From CBDIBC01 sp965276635 (lineage in GTDB: Bacteria; Actinomycetota; Acidimicrobiia; Acidimicrobiales; Palsa-688), in contig CBDIBC010000004.1 in the NCBI GenBank assembly GCA_965276635.1, forward strand, positions 372,001-436,000: 64,000 nt of DNA, in the 5' to 3' direction. The notes beneath the pieces were generated by a model. It was not told the DNA's origin. It worked only from the letters and a program-made list of their open reading frames with translations, and did no database searches. Below are positions 43,173 through 51,283 of the stretch, in pieces (the first letter of the stretch is position 1; every line of letters starts with the position of its first letter). The translations under genes and the position numbers were made by a program.

Positions 43173-44663
43173 TCAGGAGGCAAGCGATCCGGCGATGACC
43201 TTGGTCTCGCAGTACTGGGCGAATCCCTCCAACCCGTTCTGGCGGCCGACCCCGCTCTGCTTGTAGCCGCCGAAGGGCGAGTCGGCACCGTAGTAGATGC
43301 CGCCGTTCACCGAGATCGTCCCGCTGCGGATGCGGCGAGCCACCCCCAGCGCCCGTTCCTCGGAGGCGGACGTGACGGCACCCGACAGGCCGTAGGGGTT
43401 GTCGTTGGCGATGCGGACGGCGTCGTCGTCGTCGTCGTAGGCGATGACGACGAGCACGGGCCCGAAGATCTCCTCGCGGGCGATGGTCATGCTGTTGTCG
43501 ACATCGGCGAAGAGGGTCGGCTCGACGTAATAGCCCACCGGGAGGTGGGCTGGCCGACCGCCACCGAGCACCAGGCGGGCGCCCTCGGAGACACCCTTCT
43601 CGATGTAGCCGAGCACCCGCTCGCGCTGGCGAGCGCTGATCTGCGGGCCCTGGATGATGCTCGGGTCCTGGGGGTCGCCCACCGTGACGGCCGCGAAGCT
43701 GTTGGTGATGGCCGCCAGCCCCTCGTCGTAGCGGGACCGGGGGAGCAGGACGCGGGTCATCATGGCGCAGCCCTGGCCGCCGTGGGCGCAGGCGGCGAAC
43801 GACGCCATGGCCAGCGTCGCCTCCATGTCGGCGTCGTCGAGGACGATGTGGGCTGACTTGCCGCCCAGCTCGAGGAACAGCCGCTTCATCGAGGGGGCGC
43901 CCATCTGCATGATGCGGTGGCCGGTCGCGGTGGAGCCGGTGAAGGAGATGAGGTCGACGCGGGGGTCGACGACCAGCTCCTCGCCGACCAGGTGGTCTGC
44001 GGAGGTGATCACGTTCACGACCCCGGGCGGGATGTCGGTGTGCTCGGCGATCAGCTGGCCGAAGCGGGTGGCGCTCCAGGGTGTGTCGGGGGCGGGCTTG
44101 ACCACGACGGTGTTGCCGGTGGCCAGGATCTGGCCCAGCTTGTTGATCAGGATCTCCGTCGGATAGTTCCACGGCACGATGGCGCCGACCACCCCGGCCG
44201 GCTCGTGGACCACACGACGCCAGCTGTGCACCCCGAATGCGTCACCGTCGGGCAGGGGGCGCTCCCACTCGAACTCGTCGATCATCTGGGCCGGGTAGAG
44301 GAGGCCGTCGGCCAGCGGAGCGTCGAGCTGGGGTCCGTAGGTGATGGCGACCGGGCAGCCGACCTCGGCCACCAGCTCGGCGCGGATCTGCTCCTGATCG
44401 GCGACCACGGCCGCGTGCAGCTGCTCCAGGCAACGGCGGCGCAACGCCCGGTTGGTGGACCAGTCCGTGGTGTCGAACGCGCGCCGGGCGGCGGCGATGG
44501 CCTCGCGGGCGTCGTCGACCGAGGCATCGGCCACCTGGCCGATGACCGTCTCGGTGGCCGGGTTCACGTTGTCGAACTGCCGGCCGGTCCGGGCTTCGAC
44601 GAGCTTGCCGTCGATGAGCATGCGGGACTCGCCTGCTGGTGCGGCGTTGGGTGTGGCGCTCAT
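43173..44663 (-). CDS. Aldehyde dehydrogenase
   Basis: A 496-residue NAD(P)-dependent aldehyde dehydrogenase. It has VGAIVPWNYPTEILINKLGQ, the Glu in LFLELGGKSAHIVLDD (about residue 270), the catalytic Cys in GGQGCAMMTR (about residue 300) and EEIFGPVLVVIAYDDDDDAV. It would oxidise an aldehyde released by side-chain cleavage, for example propanal from an aldolase. GGAGGG stands 6 nt before the ATG. It lies 22 bp downstream of a hypothetical gene in the same direction. Confidence 0.93.
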   Translation of the reverse strand: MSATPNAAPAGESRMLIDGKLVEARTGRQFDNVNPATETVIGQVADASVDDAREAIAAARRAFDTTDWSTNRALRRRCLEQLHAAVVADQEQIRAELVAEVGCPVAITYGPQLDAPLADGLLYPAQMIDEFEWERPLPDGDAFGVHSWRRVVHEPAGVVGAIVPWNYPTEILINKLGQILATGNTVVVKPAPDTPWSATRFGQLIAEHTDIPPGVVNVITSADHLVGEELVVDPRVDLISFTGSTATGHRIMQMGAPSMKRLFLELGGKSAHIVLDDADMEATLAMASFAACAHGGQGCAMMTRVLLPRSRYDEGLAAITNSFAAVTVGDPQDPSIIQGPQISARQRERVLGYIEKGVSEGARLVLGGGRPAHLPVGYYVEPTLFADVDNSMTIAREEIFGPVLVVIAYDDDDDAVRIANDNPYGLSGAVTSASEERALGVARRIRSGTISVNGGIYYGADSPFGGYKQSGVGRQNGLEGFAQYCETKVIAGSLAS

Positions 44664-44685
44664 GATTTCCCTCCGGGGTTCTGGG

Positions 44686-45459
44686 TCATGGGGCTCGGGG
44701 GGACGGGTCGTCGGTCTCGTCGAACCACCCCCATTGGCCGGGTTCGATGCGGCAGAGCGGGCCGGCCAATGCCGGCGTGACTGGGCCGTCCGGCCAGCGC
44801 GATGCCAGGGTCGGGGCCAACCGCTCGGCCGTGGCCACCGGGTCGTCGTCGAGCCACAGCACGGTGATGCGGCTGCGGCCGGTGCTCCAGCGAGGATCAC
44901 GATAGCGAGACGACGAGGCGAACGACCAGGCGCCCGCCACGCCGTCGACGGCGAGCATCCTCGGGACCTCGTCGGTGGTCGTGGTGCTGATCCACCGGTC
45001 GAGGGCGTCGGGATCGGCGTCGGGGGAAACGTCGTCGACGACGACGTAGATGCCGGTCGACGGTCGCCAGGGGAGCGCCTCACCGGAGATGGGCACACCG
45101 GGGGCGGCGACGGCATCGACCGCCATCCAGGCCCCGTTCCGCACGGACCTCCGATATCGGTGGAACCGCCCGAGCTGGTTCAGGCGCTCACCGACCTCGG
45201 CGAACTCGTTGAGGGTCTCTCGCGTCGGCTCCGTCATCAGGTACATGGTGAGGTACTGGATGCCCCCCAGCTCGTCGGTGGTGGCAGCTCGGGCGGCCTG
45301 GCAGGCGGGTGTGGCCACCCAGCGCTGGCCGAAGGCCACGCCGGGGATGGGGAACTGCTCAGGGAGGTGGTCGTACTGGTGCCACTCGTTGTAGGCCCGA
45401 TGCTGGCCCGGCTCGGTCAGCTCCACCAGCGAGAAGAAGCCAACCTTGACCTTCGTCAT
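44686..45459 (-). CDS. Hypothetical protein, possible dimeric alpha/beta-barrel fold
   Basis: A 257-residue protein that I do not recognise for certain. The N-terminal half (KVGFFSLVELTEPGQHRAYN, then EWHQYDHLPEQFPIPGVAFG) resembles EthD-like dimeric alpha/beta-barrel proteins, in which a (N/E)W..HLPE segment is common. The second half repeats a similar pattern (DALDRWISTTTTDEVPRMLA), so two such modules may be joined. It has no signal peptide or membrane helix. ATG at 45459 or GTG at 45465 may be the start. It is transcribed just before the aldehyde dehydrogenase. Confidence 0.65.
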   Translation of the reverse strand: MTKVKVGFFSLVELTEPGQHRAYNEWHQYDHLPEQFPIPGVAFGQRWVATPACQAARAATTDELGGIQYLTMYLMTEPTRETLNEFAEVGERLNQLGRFHRYRRSVRNGAWMAVDAVAAPGVPISGEALPWRPSTGIYVVVDDVSPDADPDALDRWISTTTTDEVPRMLAVDGVAGAWSFASSSRYRDPRWSTGRSRITVLWLDDDPVATAERLAPTLASRWPDGPVTPALAGPLCRIEPGQWGWFDETDDPSPRAP

Positions 45460-45568
45460 GGGCACGACTCGGTGCTCCCCCTCCTGGTGCGCGCCGACGC
45501 GACCGTCCAGGGCTGCGACCGTACCGCCGCCGTTGCACCGCCGTCAACGGCGAAAGGCGCATGCCTGT

Positions 45569-45574
45569 GTATTA
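45569..45574 (-). promoter_or_regulatory. Candidate -10 box
   Basis: TAATAC on the - strand (complement of 45569-45574) lies in an AT-richer stretch about 110 nt upstream of the hypothetical gene that starts at 45459. A clear -35 box is not seen. It may drive the hypothetical/aldehyde dehydrogenase pair. Confidence 0.25.
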
Positions 45575-45616
45575 GACGTTGCACGTTCATTGCTATCTGA
45601 GGAGAAGTCCCTGCGG

Positions 45617-46537
45617 TCATGTCGGCCCCTGAGGGTCCTCGACGTACGCACGCAGGAGGCGGTCCGGTGGACGGAGTCGGTAGCCGTCGTCGCCCCAGTT
45701 CTGCCAACCGGAGGAGGCCAGGGCACCGCCGTCGGGATGCACGGTGCTTCCCGTGACGAAGGCGGACAGGTCGGAGGCCAGGAACAGCGCCACACCCCCG
45801 ACATCGGTGTACGCCCCGAGGCGGCCGAGGGGTGTGGCCAGTCGGACGCCCAGCTGGCCGGCGGCTCCCTCGTTCTCCGACAGGGCCTGCATGCCTGCGG
45901 TCGGCACCAGGTCAGGAGCGATGGTGTTCACCCGGATGGCGTCGGGTGCCAGCTCCAGGGCCAGCGTCCGGCCGAAGTTCGTCACCGCCGCCTTGGTGCC
46001 GGCGTACACGGCGAAGCCGGGCGCCGCCCGGTGCGCCTCGATCGAGGTGATGTTGACGATGCTCCCGCCGCCCGCCCGGCGCAGCAGGGGGATGGCGGCG
46101 TGGGTGGAGTGGAGCAGCCAGGTGAAGTTCGACCGGATGATCGCGTCCCAGCCGCGTGGCCGGGAGTCGGCGAAGGGCTGGTGGAACGTGCCCCCTACGA
46201 CGTTGACGAGGATGTCGATGCGCCCGTCGAACGCGTCGGCGACGGCGTGGTAGAAGGCGTCCAGCGCTTCGGGCTCCCGGGCGTCGAGGACCTGGTGGAC
46301 CACATCGACCCCTCGCTTCGACACGGCCGCGACCGTCTCGTCCAGGGTGTCGGCATTCCGGTCGGCGAGGGCCAGGTCGACACCGGCGCCAGCCAGATCG
46401 TCGGCGCAGGCTCGGCCCAGGCCACCGCCTCCCCCGACGATGACCGCTCTCCTGCCTGCCAGCCCGAGGCGGTCCGCCACGTACCGGGCCGCGGCCCCGG
46501 TCTCGGCTCCGTCACCGGTGCTGGCATCGACGGACAT
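45617..46537 (-). CDS. SDR-family oxidoreductase
   Basis: A 306-residue SDR. The nucleotide site is AVIVGGGGGLGRACADDLAG, the NNAG position is changed to NVVGG, the Ser region is NITSIEA and the catalytic pair is YAGTK. The C-terminal extension of about 30 residues (WGDDGYRLRPPDRLLRAYVE) is longer than in FabG. The ATG at 46537 follows GGAGG by 3 nt. It diverges from the amidohydrolase gene at 46691. Substrate unknown. Confidence 0.87.
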   Translation of the reverse strand: MSVDASTGDGAETGAAARYVADRLGLAGRRAVIVGGGGGLGRACADDLAGAGVDLALADRNADTLDETVAAVSKRGVDVVHQVLDAREPEALDAFYHAVADAFDGRIDILVNVVGGTFHQPFADSRPRGWDAIIRSNFTWLLHSTHAAIPLLRRAGGGSIVNITSIEAHRAAPGFAVYAGTKAAVTNFGRTLALELAPDAIRVNTIAPDLVPTAGMQALSENEGAAGQLGVRLATPLGRLGAYTDVGGVALFLASDLSAFVTGSTVHPDGGALASSGWQNWGDDGYRLRPPDRLLRAYVEDPQGPT

Positions 46538-46644
46538 GGCCCTCCTCGTGGTCCGGGGGCCGTGGGCGAGAATGCCATGGCCCGCTGGAGAACACTGGCA
46601 CATCCAGCGGTGTGGAGCGCATCTGCACGGGTATGCTCGAAGCA

Positions 46645-46680
46645 ACACTTGTTGTAGCACCGACACTTCTCGTAGCACTG
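46645..46680 (+). promoter_or_regulatory. 18-bp direct repeat before amidohydrolase gene
   Basis: ACACTTGTTGTAGCACCG (46645-46662) and ACACTTCTCGTAGCACTG (46663-46680) agree at 14 of 18 positions and adjoin directly. The second ends just before the GGAGGGG ribosome site of the amidohydrolase gene. CAACA-CT-TGTTG (46643-46654) is also a small palindrome. This may be an operator with two sites. Confidence 0.45.
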
Positions 46681-46690
46681 GAGGGGACCG

Positions 46691-47965
46691 ATGAACGTCG
46701 AAGATCTGGTCTTGGTGAGCGTGGACGACCATGTGGTCGAGCCGCCCGACCTGTTCGAAGGTCGGCTCCCGGCCAAGTACCAGGACCTGGCGCCCCAGTT
46801 CGTGACTCGCGAGGACGGGTCGAACGCCTGGCGCTACGAGGGCGCGGAGATCTCGAACGTGGCGCTCAATGCCGTCGCGGGCCGGCCGCCCGAGGAGTAC
46901 GGCCTGGAGCCGACGTCGTTCGACGAGCTGCGGCGAGGGACCTACGACATCGACGAGCGGGTCCGGGACATGGATGCGAACGGCGTGCTCGGCTCGCTCT
47001 GCTTCCCGTCGTTCCCGCAGTTCTGCGGTCAGCTGTTCGCCCGCACCGAGGACAAGGACGTGGCGCTGGCCATGGTCCAGGCCTACAACGACTGGCACAT
47101 CGACCAGTGGTGCGGATCGCATCCCGGGCGGTTCATCCCCTGTCCCCTCCCGGCCATCTGGGATCCCGAGGTGCTGGCCGCCGAGGTGCGGCGCACCGCA
47201 GCCAAGGGCGCCCATGCCGTGACGTTCTCGGAGAACCCGGCGAAGCTGGGTTGGCCCAGCCTGCACTCCGATCACTGGGACCCCTTCTGGAAGGCATGCT
47301 CCGAGGAGAACGTCGTCCCCTGCCTGCACATCGGCTCGTCGTCGACGCAGGTGGTGACGGCGCCCGACGCACCCATGGACGTGCTCATCACGCTCACGCC
47401 GATCAACATCGTGCAGTGTGCCGCCGACCTGATCTGGTCGCCGATCTTCCGCAAGTTCCCCGACCTGAAGGTGGCGCTGTCGGAAGGCGGGATCGGCTGG
47501 ATCCCGTACTTCCTGGAGCGGATCGACTTCTCCTACCAGCGCCACCACGCCTGGACCGGTCAGGACTTCGGCTCGCGACTGCCGAGCGAGGTGTTCAACG
47601 AGCACATCATCACCTGCTTCATCGACGACCACTTCGGGATAGAGACCCGTGCCCACCTGAACATGGACCAGGTCTGCTGGGAGTGCGACTACCCTCACTC
47701 CGACTCGGCGTGGCCCCAGTCGCCCGAGTCGGTGATGAAGCACTTCGACGGCGTGTCCGATCGCGACATCGACCGCATCACCCATCTCAACGCCATGACG
47801 GCCTACAGCTACGACCCCTTCGCCGTCATCCCGCGGGAGCAGGCCACCGTCGGCGCCCTGCGCGCTGGCGCCGCCGATGTCGACATCGCCATCCGTTCGA
47901 CCAGCCGGCGACCGCTCACCGGCCCCCGGGCCACGCTGGCTGCCGACCTAGGGGCGCCCCGCTGA
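46691..47965 (+). CDS. Amidohydrolase-family metal-dependent hydrolase
   Basis: A 424-residue TIM-barrel amidohydrolase of the amidohydrolase-2 (ACMSD/resorcylate decarboxylase-like) family. The first strand is VSVDDHVVEPPDLF, where the Asp-x-His-like metal motif is DDH. Other likely ligands are His in PCLHIGSSS and Asp in WECDYPHSDSAW. Members hydrolyse or decarboxylate cyclic substrates. A related protein is at 60049. It lies opposite a divergent SDR gene and has a direct repeat before the ribosome site. Confidence 0.87.
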   Translation: MNVEDLVLVSVDDHVVEPPDLFEGRLPAKYQDLAPQFVTREDGSNAWRYEGAEISNVALNAVAGRPPEEYGLEPTSFDELRRGTYDIDERVRDMDANGVLGSLCFPSFPQFCGQLFARTEDKDVALAMVQAYNDWHIDQWCGSHPGRFIPCPLPAIWDPEVLAAEVRRTAAKGAHAVTFSENPAKLGWPSLHSDHWDPFWKACSEENVVPCLHIGSSSTQVVTAPDAPMDVLITLTPINIVQCAADLIWSPIFRKFPDLKVALSEGGIGWIPYFLERIDFSYQRHHAWTGQDFGSRLPSEVFNEHIITCFIDDHFGIETRAHLNMDQVCWECDYPHSDSAWPQSPESVMKHFDGVSDRDIDRITHLNAMTAYSYDPFAVIPREQATVGALRAGAADVDIAIRSTSRRPLTGPRATLAADLGAPR

Positions 47966-48002
47966 GCACGCAGTAGCCTTTCCGGCGTCCGAGCGGACTC
48001 CG

Positions 48003-48866
48003 TCAGGAACGGTCGGCCAGCCGGGCCAGCTCGGCGAGGCCGGTGAGCTGGTCGAGGTAGTGGCCGACCGACTGGCCGACGATGCGGGCGTTGACGATGG
48101 TGGCGCCGCGGTCGGCCAGCTCGGCCAGCACCTCGACCGCACGGTCGGGATGGCCGCCCGGGTCGAAGGCGCGTGGCGGCGAGATCACCGCCTCGAAGCC
48201 GGCCGGCCGGTCGGCGTCGGCCAGCATGCGGCCGATCTCGTCGAGCTCGAGCCCGAAGGGCATCCACCCGTCGCCGAGCTCGGCCGCCCGGCGTAGCGAC
48301 CGCCGGCTGCGCCCACCGACCCACAGGGGAACATGGGGCTGCAGGGCGCACGGCTCGACCACCACGCCCTCGAAGTCGAAGTGGGTGCCGTGGTAGCGGG
48401 GACGCGGATCACCGAGAGAGGCCCGCAGGGCTCGCATGGCATCGTCGGCCTGCTCGCCGCGCCCCTCGAACGGAGAGCCCAGCAGGTCGAACTCCTCGCG
48501 CAGTGATCCCACCCCGACACCGAGGACGAGGCGGCCCCCGCTGACCCGGTCGAGGGTGCCGTACCGCTTGGCGATGGCCAACGGGTGGTGATAGCCGAGC
48601 ACCAGCACCGACGTCACCAGCCGGATGGTCGCGGTGCGTGCGGCCAGGTACCCGAAGGTGGCCAACGGGTCCCAGTACACGCCGCCGCGATCCGCGGCGA
48701 TCTCGTCGGGCACCGCCACGTGCTCCGAGCAGGTCACGTAGTCGAAGTGCAGGGCCTCGGCGTGCTCGACGACCCGGGCCAGGTCGTCGACGCCGGCGGT
48801 GCGCTCCCACCTCCCGTGCGCGCCGGGGAGCTGGGTGACGATCGGGGTGGTGATCCCCACCTTCAT
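48003..48866 (-). CDS. LLM-class flavin oxidoreductase (TIGR03619-like)
   Basis: A 287-residue luciferase-like protein (KVGITTPIVTQLPGAHGRWE; FDYVTCSEHVAVPDE; IRLVTSVLVLGYHHPLAIAK; GGRLVLGVGVGSLREEFDLL; PLWVGGRSRRSLRRAAELGD). The GHHH-like segment and GVGVGSL suggest an F420-type member, which is not proved. Its ATG overlaps the stop of the TetR gene by ATGA, so the two are co-translated; it may be the main target of that regulator. Confidence 0.86.
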   Translation of the reverse strand: MKVGITTPIVTQLPGAHGRWERTAGVDDLARVVEHAEALHFDYVTCSEHVAVPDEIAADRGGVYWDPLATFGYLAARTATIRLVTSVLVLGYHHPLAIAKRYGTLDRVSGGRLVLGVGVGSLREEFDLLGSPFEGRGEQADDAMRALRASLGDPRPRYHGTHFDFEGVVVEPCALQPHVPLWVGGRSRRSLRRAAELGDGWMPFGLELDEIGRMLADADRPAGFEAVISPPRAFDPGGHPDRAVEVLAELADRGATIVNARIVGQSVGHYLDQLTGLAELARLADRS

Positions 48867-49603
48867 CGGGTGGGCTCCTCGACCGGTCGGTGCTCGTTCA
48901 CCAGGGCCGGTCTGAACATGGTCCACATCTCCTCGGCGGTCAGGCCCTGGGCCCCGGTGCCACGGGCGATCACCCGCAGGTTCAGTCCTGTGACCAGAGT
49001 GTTCAGGACGAACAGGGCGAGGGCATCGACGGCAACATCGGTCCGGATCATACCGGCCCCCGCGCATCGGGCCAGGATGTCGGAGAGGACGTCGAGGTGT
49101 GGCTCGAGGAGGGCTGCGTAGTCGCTAGGCCGCGACTCGGCCAGGCGTTGGTGGAACATGGCTATGCCGCGCGACGCAGGGTGCTCCTCCTCCGGCACGC
49201 CGAAGAAGGACACGACGAAGGCTTGGAGCTCCTCCGCCGGCGTGGTTGCCTGCTCGAGCTTGCGCCGGACCCGGTGGTGGTGCCTCCTGGCCGCTTCCTC
49301 CATGACCGCCAGGAGCAGGTCGTCGCGGGTGCCGAAGTGGTGGTAGAAGGACCGGACGGACATGCCTGATCGTTCGACGACCTCGGCCACGGTCAGGTCG
49401 GGGTGCGCCTGCTCGGCCAACAGCTCAAGAGCGGCCCGGACGAACTGATAGCCGCGCGTCAGAGCGCGGGCGCTGGCCGTCTGCAGTGACTGCTCGAACG
49501 TCCGCTCGTGCCACCGGGCCCGGCGGGCGGCCTCGGGCTGGTCGGTCACAGCCGGTCGATCAGGGACGCGCCCATGATCAGCGCCCGATCGTCTTGCCGC
49601 CAT
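48863..49603 (-). CDS. TetR-family regulator, paralogue 2
   Basis: A 246-residue TetR protein that shares RWHERTFEQSLQTASARAL, VAEVVERSGMSVRSFYHHF (helix-turn-helix, about residues 73-92) and DDLLLAVMEEAARRHHHRV with the regulator at 34294. The ATG at 49603 is used because GGAG stands 5 nt upstream; a GTG at 49549 is possible. A 6-bp-arm palindrome at 49656-49672 lies about 55 nt upstream and is the likely site of autoregulation. It forms an operon with the LLM protein gene. Confidence 0.9.
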   Translation of the reverse strand: MAARRSGADHGRVPDRPAVTDQPEAARRARWHERTFEQSLQTASARALTRGYQFVRAALELLAEQAHPDLTVAEVVERSGMSVRSFYHHFGTRDDLLLAVMEEAARRHHHRVRRKLEQATTPAEELQAFVVSFFGVPEEEHPASRGIAMFHQRLAESRPSDYAALLEPHLDVLSDILARCAGAGMIRTDVAVDALALFVLNTLVTGLNLRVIARGTGAQGLTAEEMWTMFRPALVNEHRPVEEPTR

Positions 49604-49655
49604 GCCATCTCCATCCCCCTCCTGTGGTCCGGGCTCGCACCCTCGTTGCCCCTGG

Positions 49656-49677
49656 GCGAGAATCTATCTCGCGTGAG
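49656..49677. promoter_or_regulatory. Candidate TetR operator
   Basis: GCGAGA-ATCTA-TCTCGC (49656-49672) is a palindrome with 6-bp arms. Bases 49658-49677 match 39038-39057 closely, and CTATCTCGC matches 35031-35039. It lies between the TetR gene and the divergent binding-protein genes, so it may act on both. Confidence 0.55.
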
Positions 49678-49728
49678 GACCCCGCACCGCTACTGCGCAA
49701 GGATAGACGTGACGTGCAGTGACGCGCC

Positions 49729-49850
49729 GGCTATCATCGCCGCAGCGCCGGGCGGACTCGCCTGGTGCAGGGGGCATCCGGGACGAAGGTCAGCAACGCG
49801 TCACCACGCTGGCCCGACCGGCCTGGCGTGTACGACAGACAGGAGCGCAC
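49729..49850 (+). promoter_or_regulatory. Leader and promoter of first binding-protein gene (duplicated)
   Basis: These 122 bases are almost the same as 51163-51283 in front of the second binding-protein gene, including a TATCAT box (49732-49737) that could be a -10 element and the AGGAG ribosome site (49841-49845). The similarity begins at GGCTATCATCGCC. The long conserved leader shows that the gene was duplicated with its control region. Confidence 0.6.
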
Positions 49851-51104
49851 ATGAGAAGATCGAAGGTCGCAGCCGTGACGTTGGCAGCCTGCGCGGCGAT
49901 GACCGCGTGCGGGAGCAGCGCGAAGTCGACCACAGGATCGTCGTCGTCCGGTGGCGGAGGCGGAGCGCCCGGTGTGACCGCCACGTCGATCACCGTCGGC
50001 GGGGTGGGCTACAAGACCTTCTATAGCGACTCCTTAGTAGGCGCACAGGCTCGCCTGGCCGCCCAGAACGCCCAAGGTGGTGTGTACGGGCGGAAGATCA
50101 ACCTGTCGACCTTCATCGACGACGGAGGCAGCTCGACGGCCAACATAAATGCCGTGCACACCCTGGTCCAGCAGGACAACGTGTTCGCCGTGCTGCCCGC
50201 TGCGGACAGCGACTTCGCCGGTGCCACCTATCTGGCCCAGGCCAAGGTGCCCTTCTTCGGCTGGTCGGTCGATCCGCTGTGGTGCAACAACCAGTACGGG
50301 TTCGGCATCGACGGGAACAACTGCAACGAGACCACGGTCAAGACGGTGCCGAACTTCATCGGGGTGGCGCAGCAGCTGCTGCCAGGAGGGTCGGCCAAGG
50401 GCAAGGCCATCGCCGTGGTGGGCGAGGACAATGCGTCGGCGGTCGACGCCCTCAAGGGCTTCGTCGCGCAGTGGAAGCAGGCCGGGGCCACCGTCGTGCT
50501 CGACGACACGTCCATCCCCACCCCCCCGGCGGTCACGTCCGACTACACGCCGTACGCCCAGAAGGCCATGACGGCCAACGGAGGAAAGCCGCCGGACTAC
50601 ATCCAGACGATCATGACGGTCTCCGACACAGTCGCGTACCAGGCCAAGCTGCGCGCCCTCGGCTACCACGGCGTCCTGCAGAACTTCACGCTCTACGACC
50701 CACGCCTGGCCGCGGCCGCGACCGGCAGCTACATCGAGTTGACGTTCGCGCCGTTCGAGCAGTCGTCGCCGGGTGTGTCGACCATGATCAGCCAGCTCAA
50801 GGCTTACGACCCCAAGGTCGTCCTGGACCTCCCGGCCGAGACAGGCTGGCTGGCGGCCGACGAGTTCATCGACGGGCTCAAGCTGGCCGGCCCCAAGCTG
50901 ACCCGAGCGTCGTTCATGGCCGCCCTGAACGGCGGCAAGTTCAACCCCACCTTCCAGGGCGTGGCCGGCCAGGCCCACTTCCCGGCCAACCATAGCGCCG
51001 CAACGCCGTACATCTCGGATGTCTACAGCGACGGGACGTCCTACAGCGTCAAGGTCCCGCTGACGAAGGTCCCGGTGGAGCCCAACCCGCTGCTCGGGGG
51101 TTAG
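49851..51104 (+). CDS. Branched-chain-type ABC substrate-binding lipoprotein, copy 1
   Basis: A 417-residue periplasmic-binding protein of the LivJ/LivK (Peripla_BP_6) family. It has a lipoprotein signal peptide (VAAVTLAACAAMTAC, Cys20 as the lipidation site) and a Ser/Gly linker. The ligand-binding lobes begin at about residue 40 (TATSITVGGVGYKTFY). GSSTANINAVHTLVQQDNVF is a conserved N-lobe segment. It would capture the substrate outside the membrane for the LivHMF/LivG importer. The ATG at 49851 follows AGGAG by 5 nt. The next gene is a near copy. Confidence 0.9.
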   Translation: MRRSKVAAVTLAACAAMTACGSSAKSTTGSSSSGGGGGAPGVTATSITVGGVGYKTFYSDSLVGAQARLAAQNAQGGVYGRKINLSTFIDDGGSSTANINAVHTLVQQDNVFAVLPAADSDFAGATYLAQAKVPFFGWSVDPLWCNNQYGFGIDGNNCNETTVKTVPNFIGVAQQLLPGGSAKGKAIAVVGEDNASAVDALKGFVAQWKQAGATVVLDDTSIPTPPAVTSDYTPYAQKAMTANGGKPPDYIQTIMTVSDTVAYQAKLRALGYHGVLQNFTLYDPRLAAAATGSYIELTFAPFEQSSPGVSTMISQLKAYDPKVVLDLPAETGWLAADEFIDGLKLAGPKLTRASFMAALNGGKFNPTFQGVAGQAHFPANHSAATPYISDVYSDGTSYSVKVPLTKVPVEPNPLLGG

Positions 51105-51162
51105 GAAGGCCACCTCGCGAGGGTCCGGCGTGACGGCGCGAGCGCAAGCCGTCGGCAGCGAC

Positions 51163-51283
51163 GGCTATCATCGCCGCAGCGCCGGGCGGACTCGCCTCGG
51201 GCAGGGGGCATCCGGGACGAGGGGCAGCAACGCGTCACCACGCTGGCCCGACGGGCCTCGCATGCACACAGACAGGAGCGCAC
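51163..51283 (+). promoter_or_regulatory. Leader and promoter of second binding-protein gene (duplicated)
   Basis: This copy matches 49729-49850 with the same TATCAT box (51166-51171) and ribosome site. Upstream of GGCTATC the two sequences diverge at once, which marks the left end of the duplicated segment. Confidence 0.6.
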
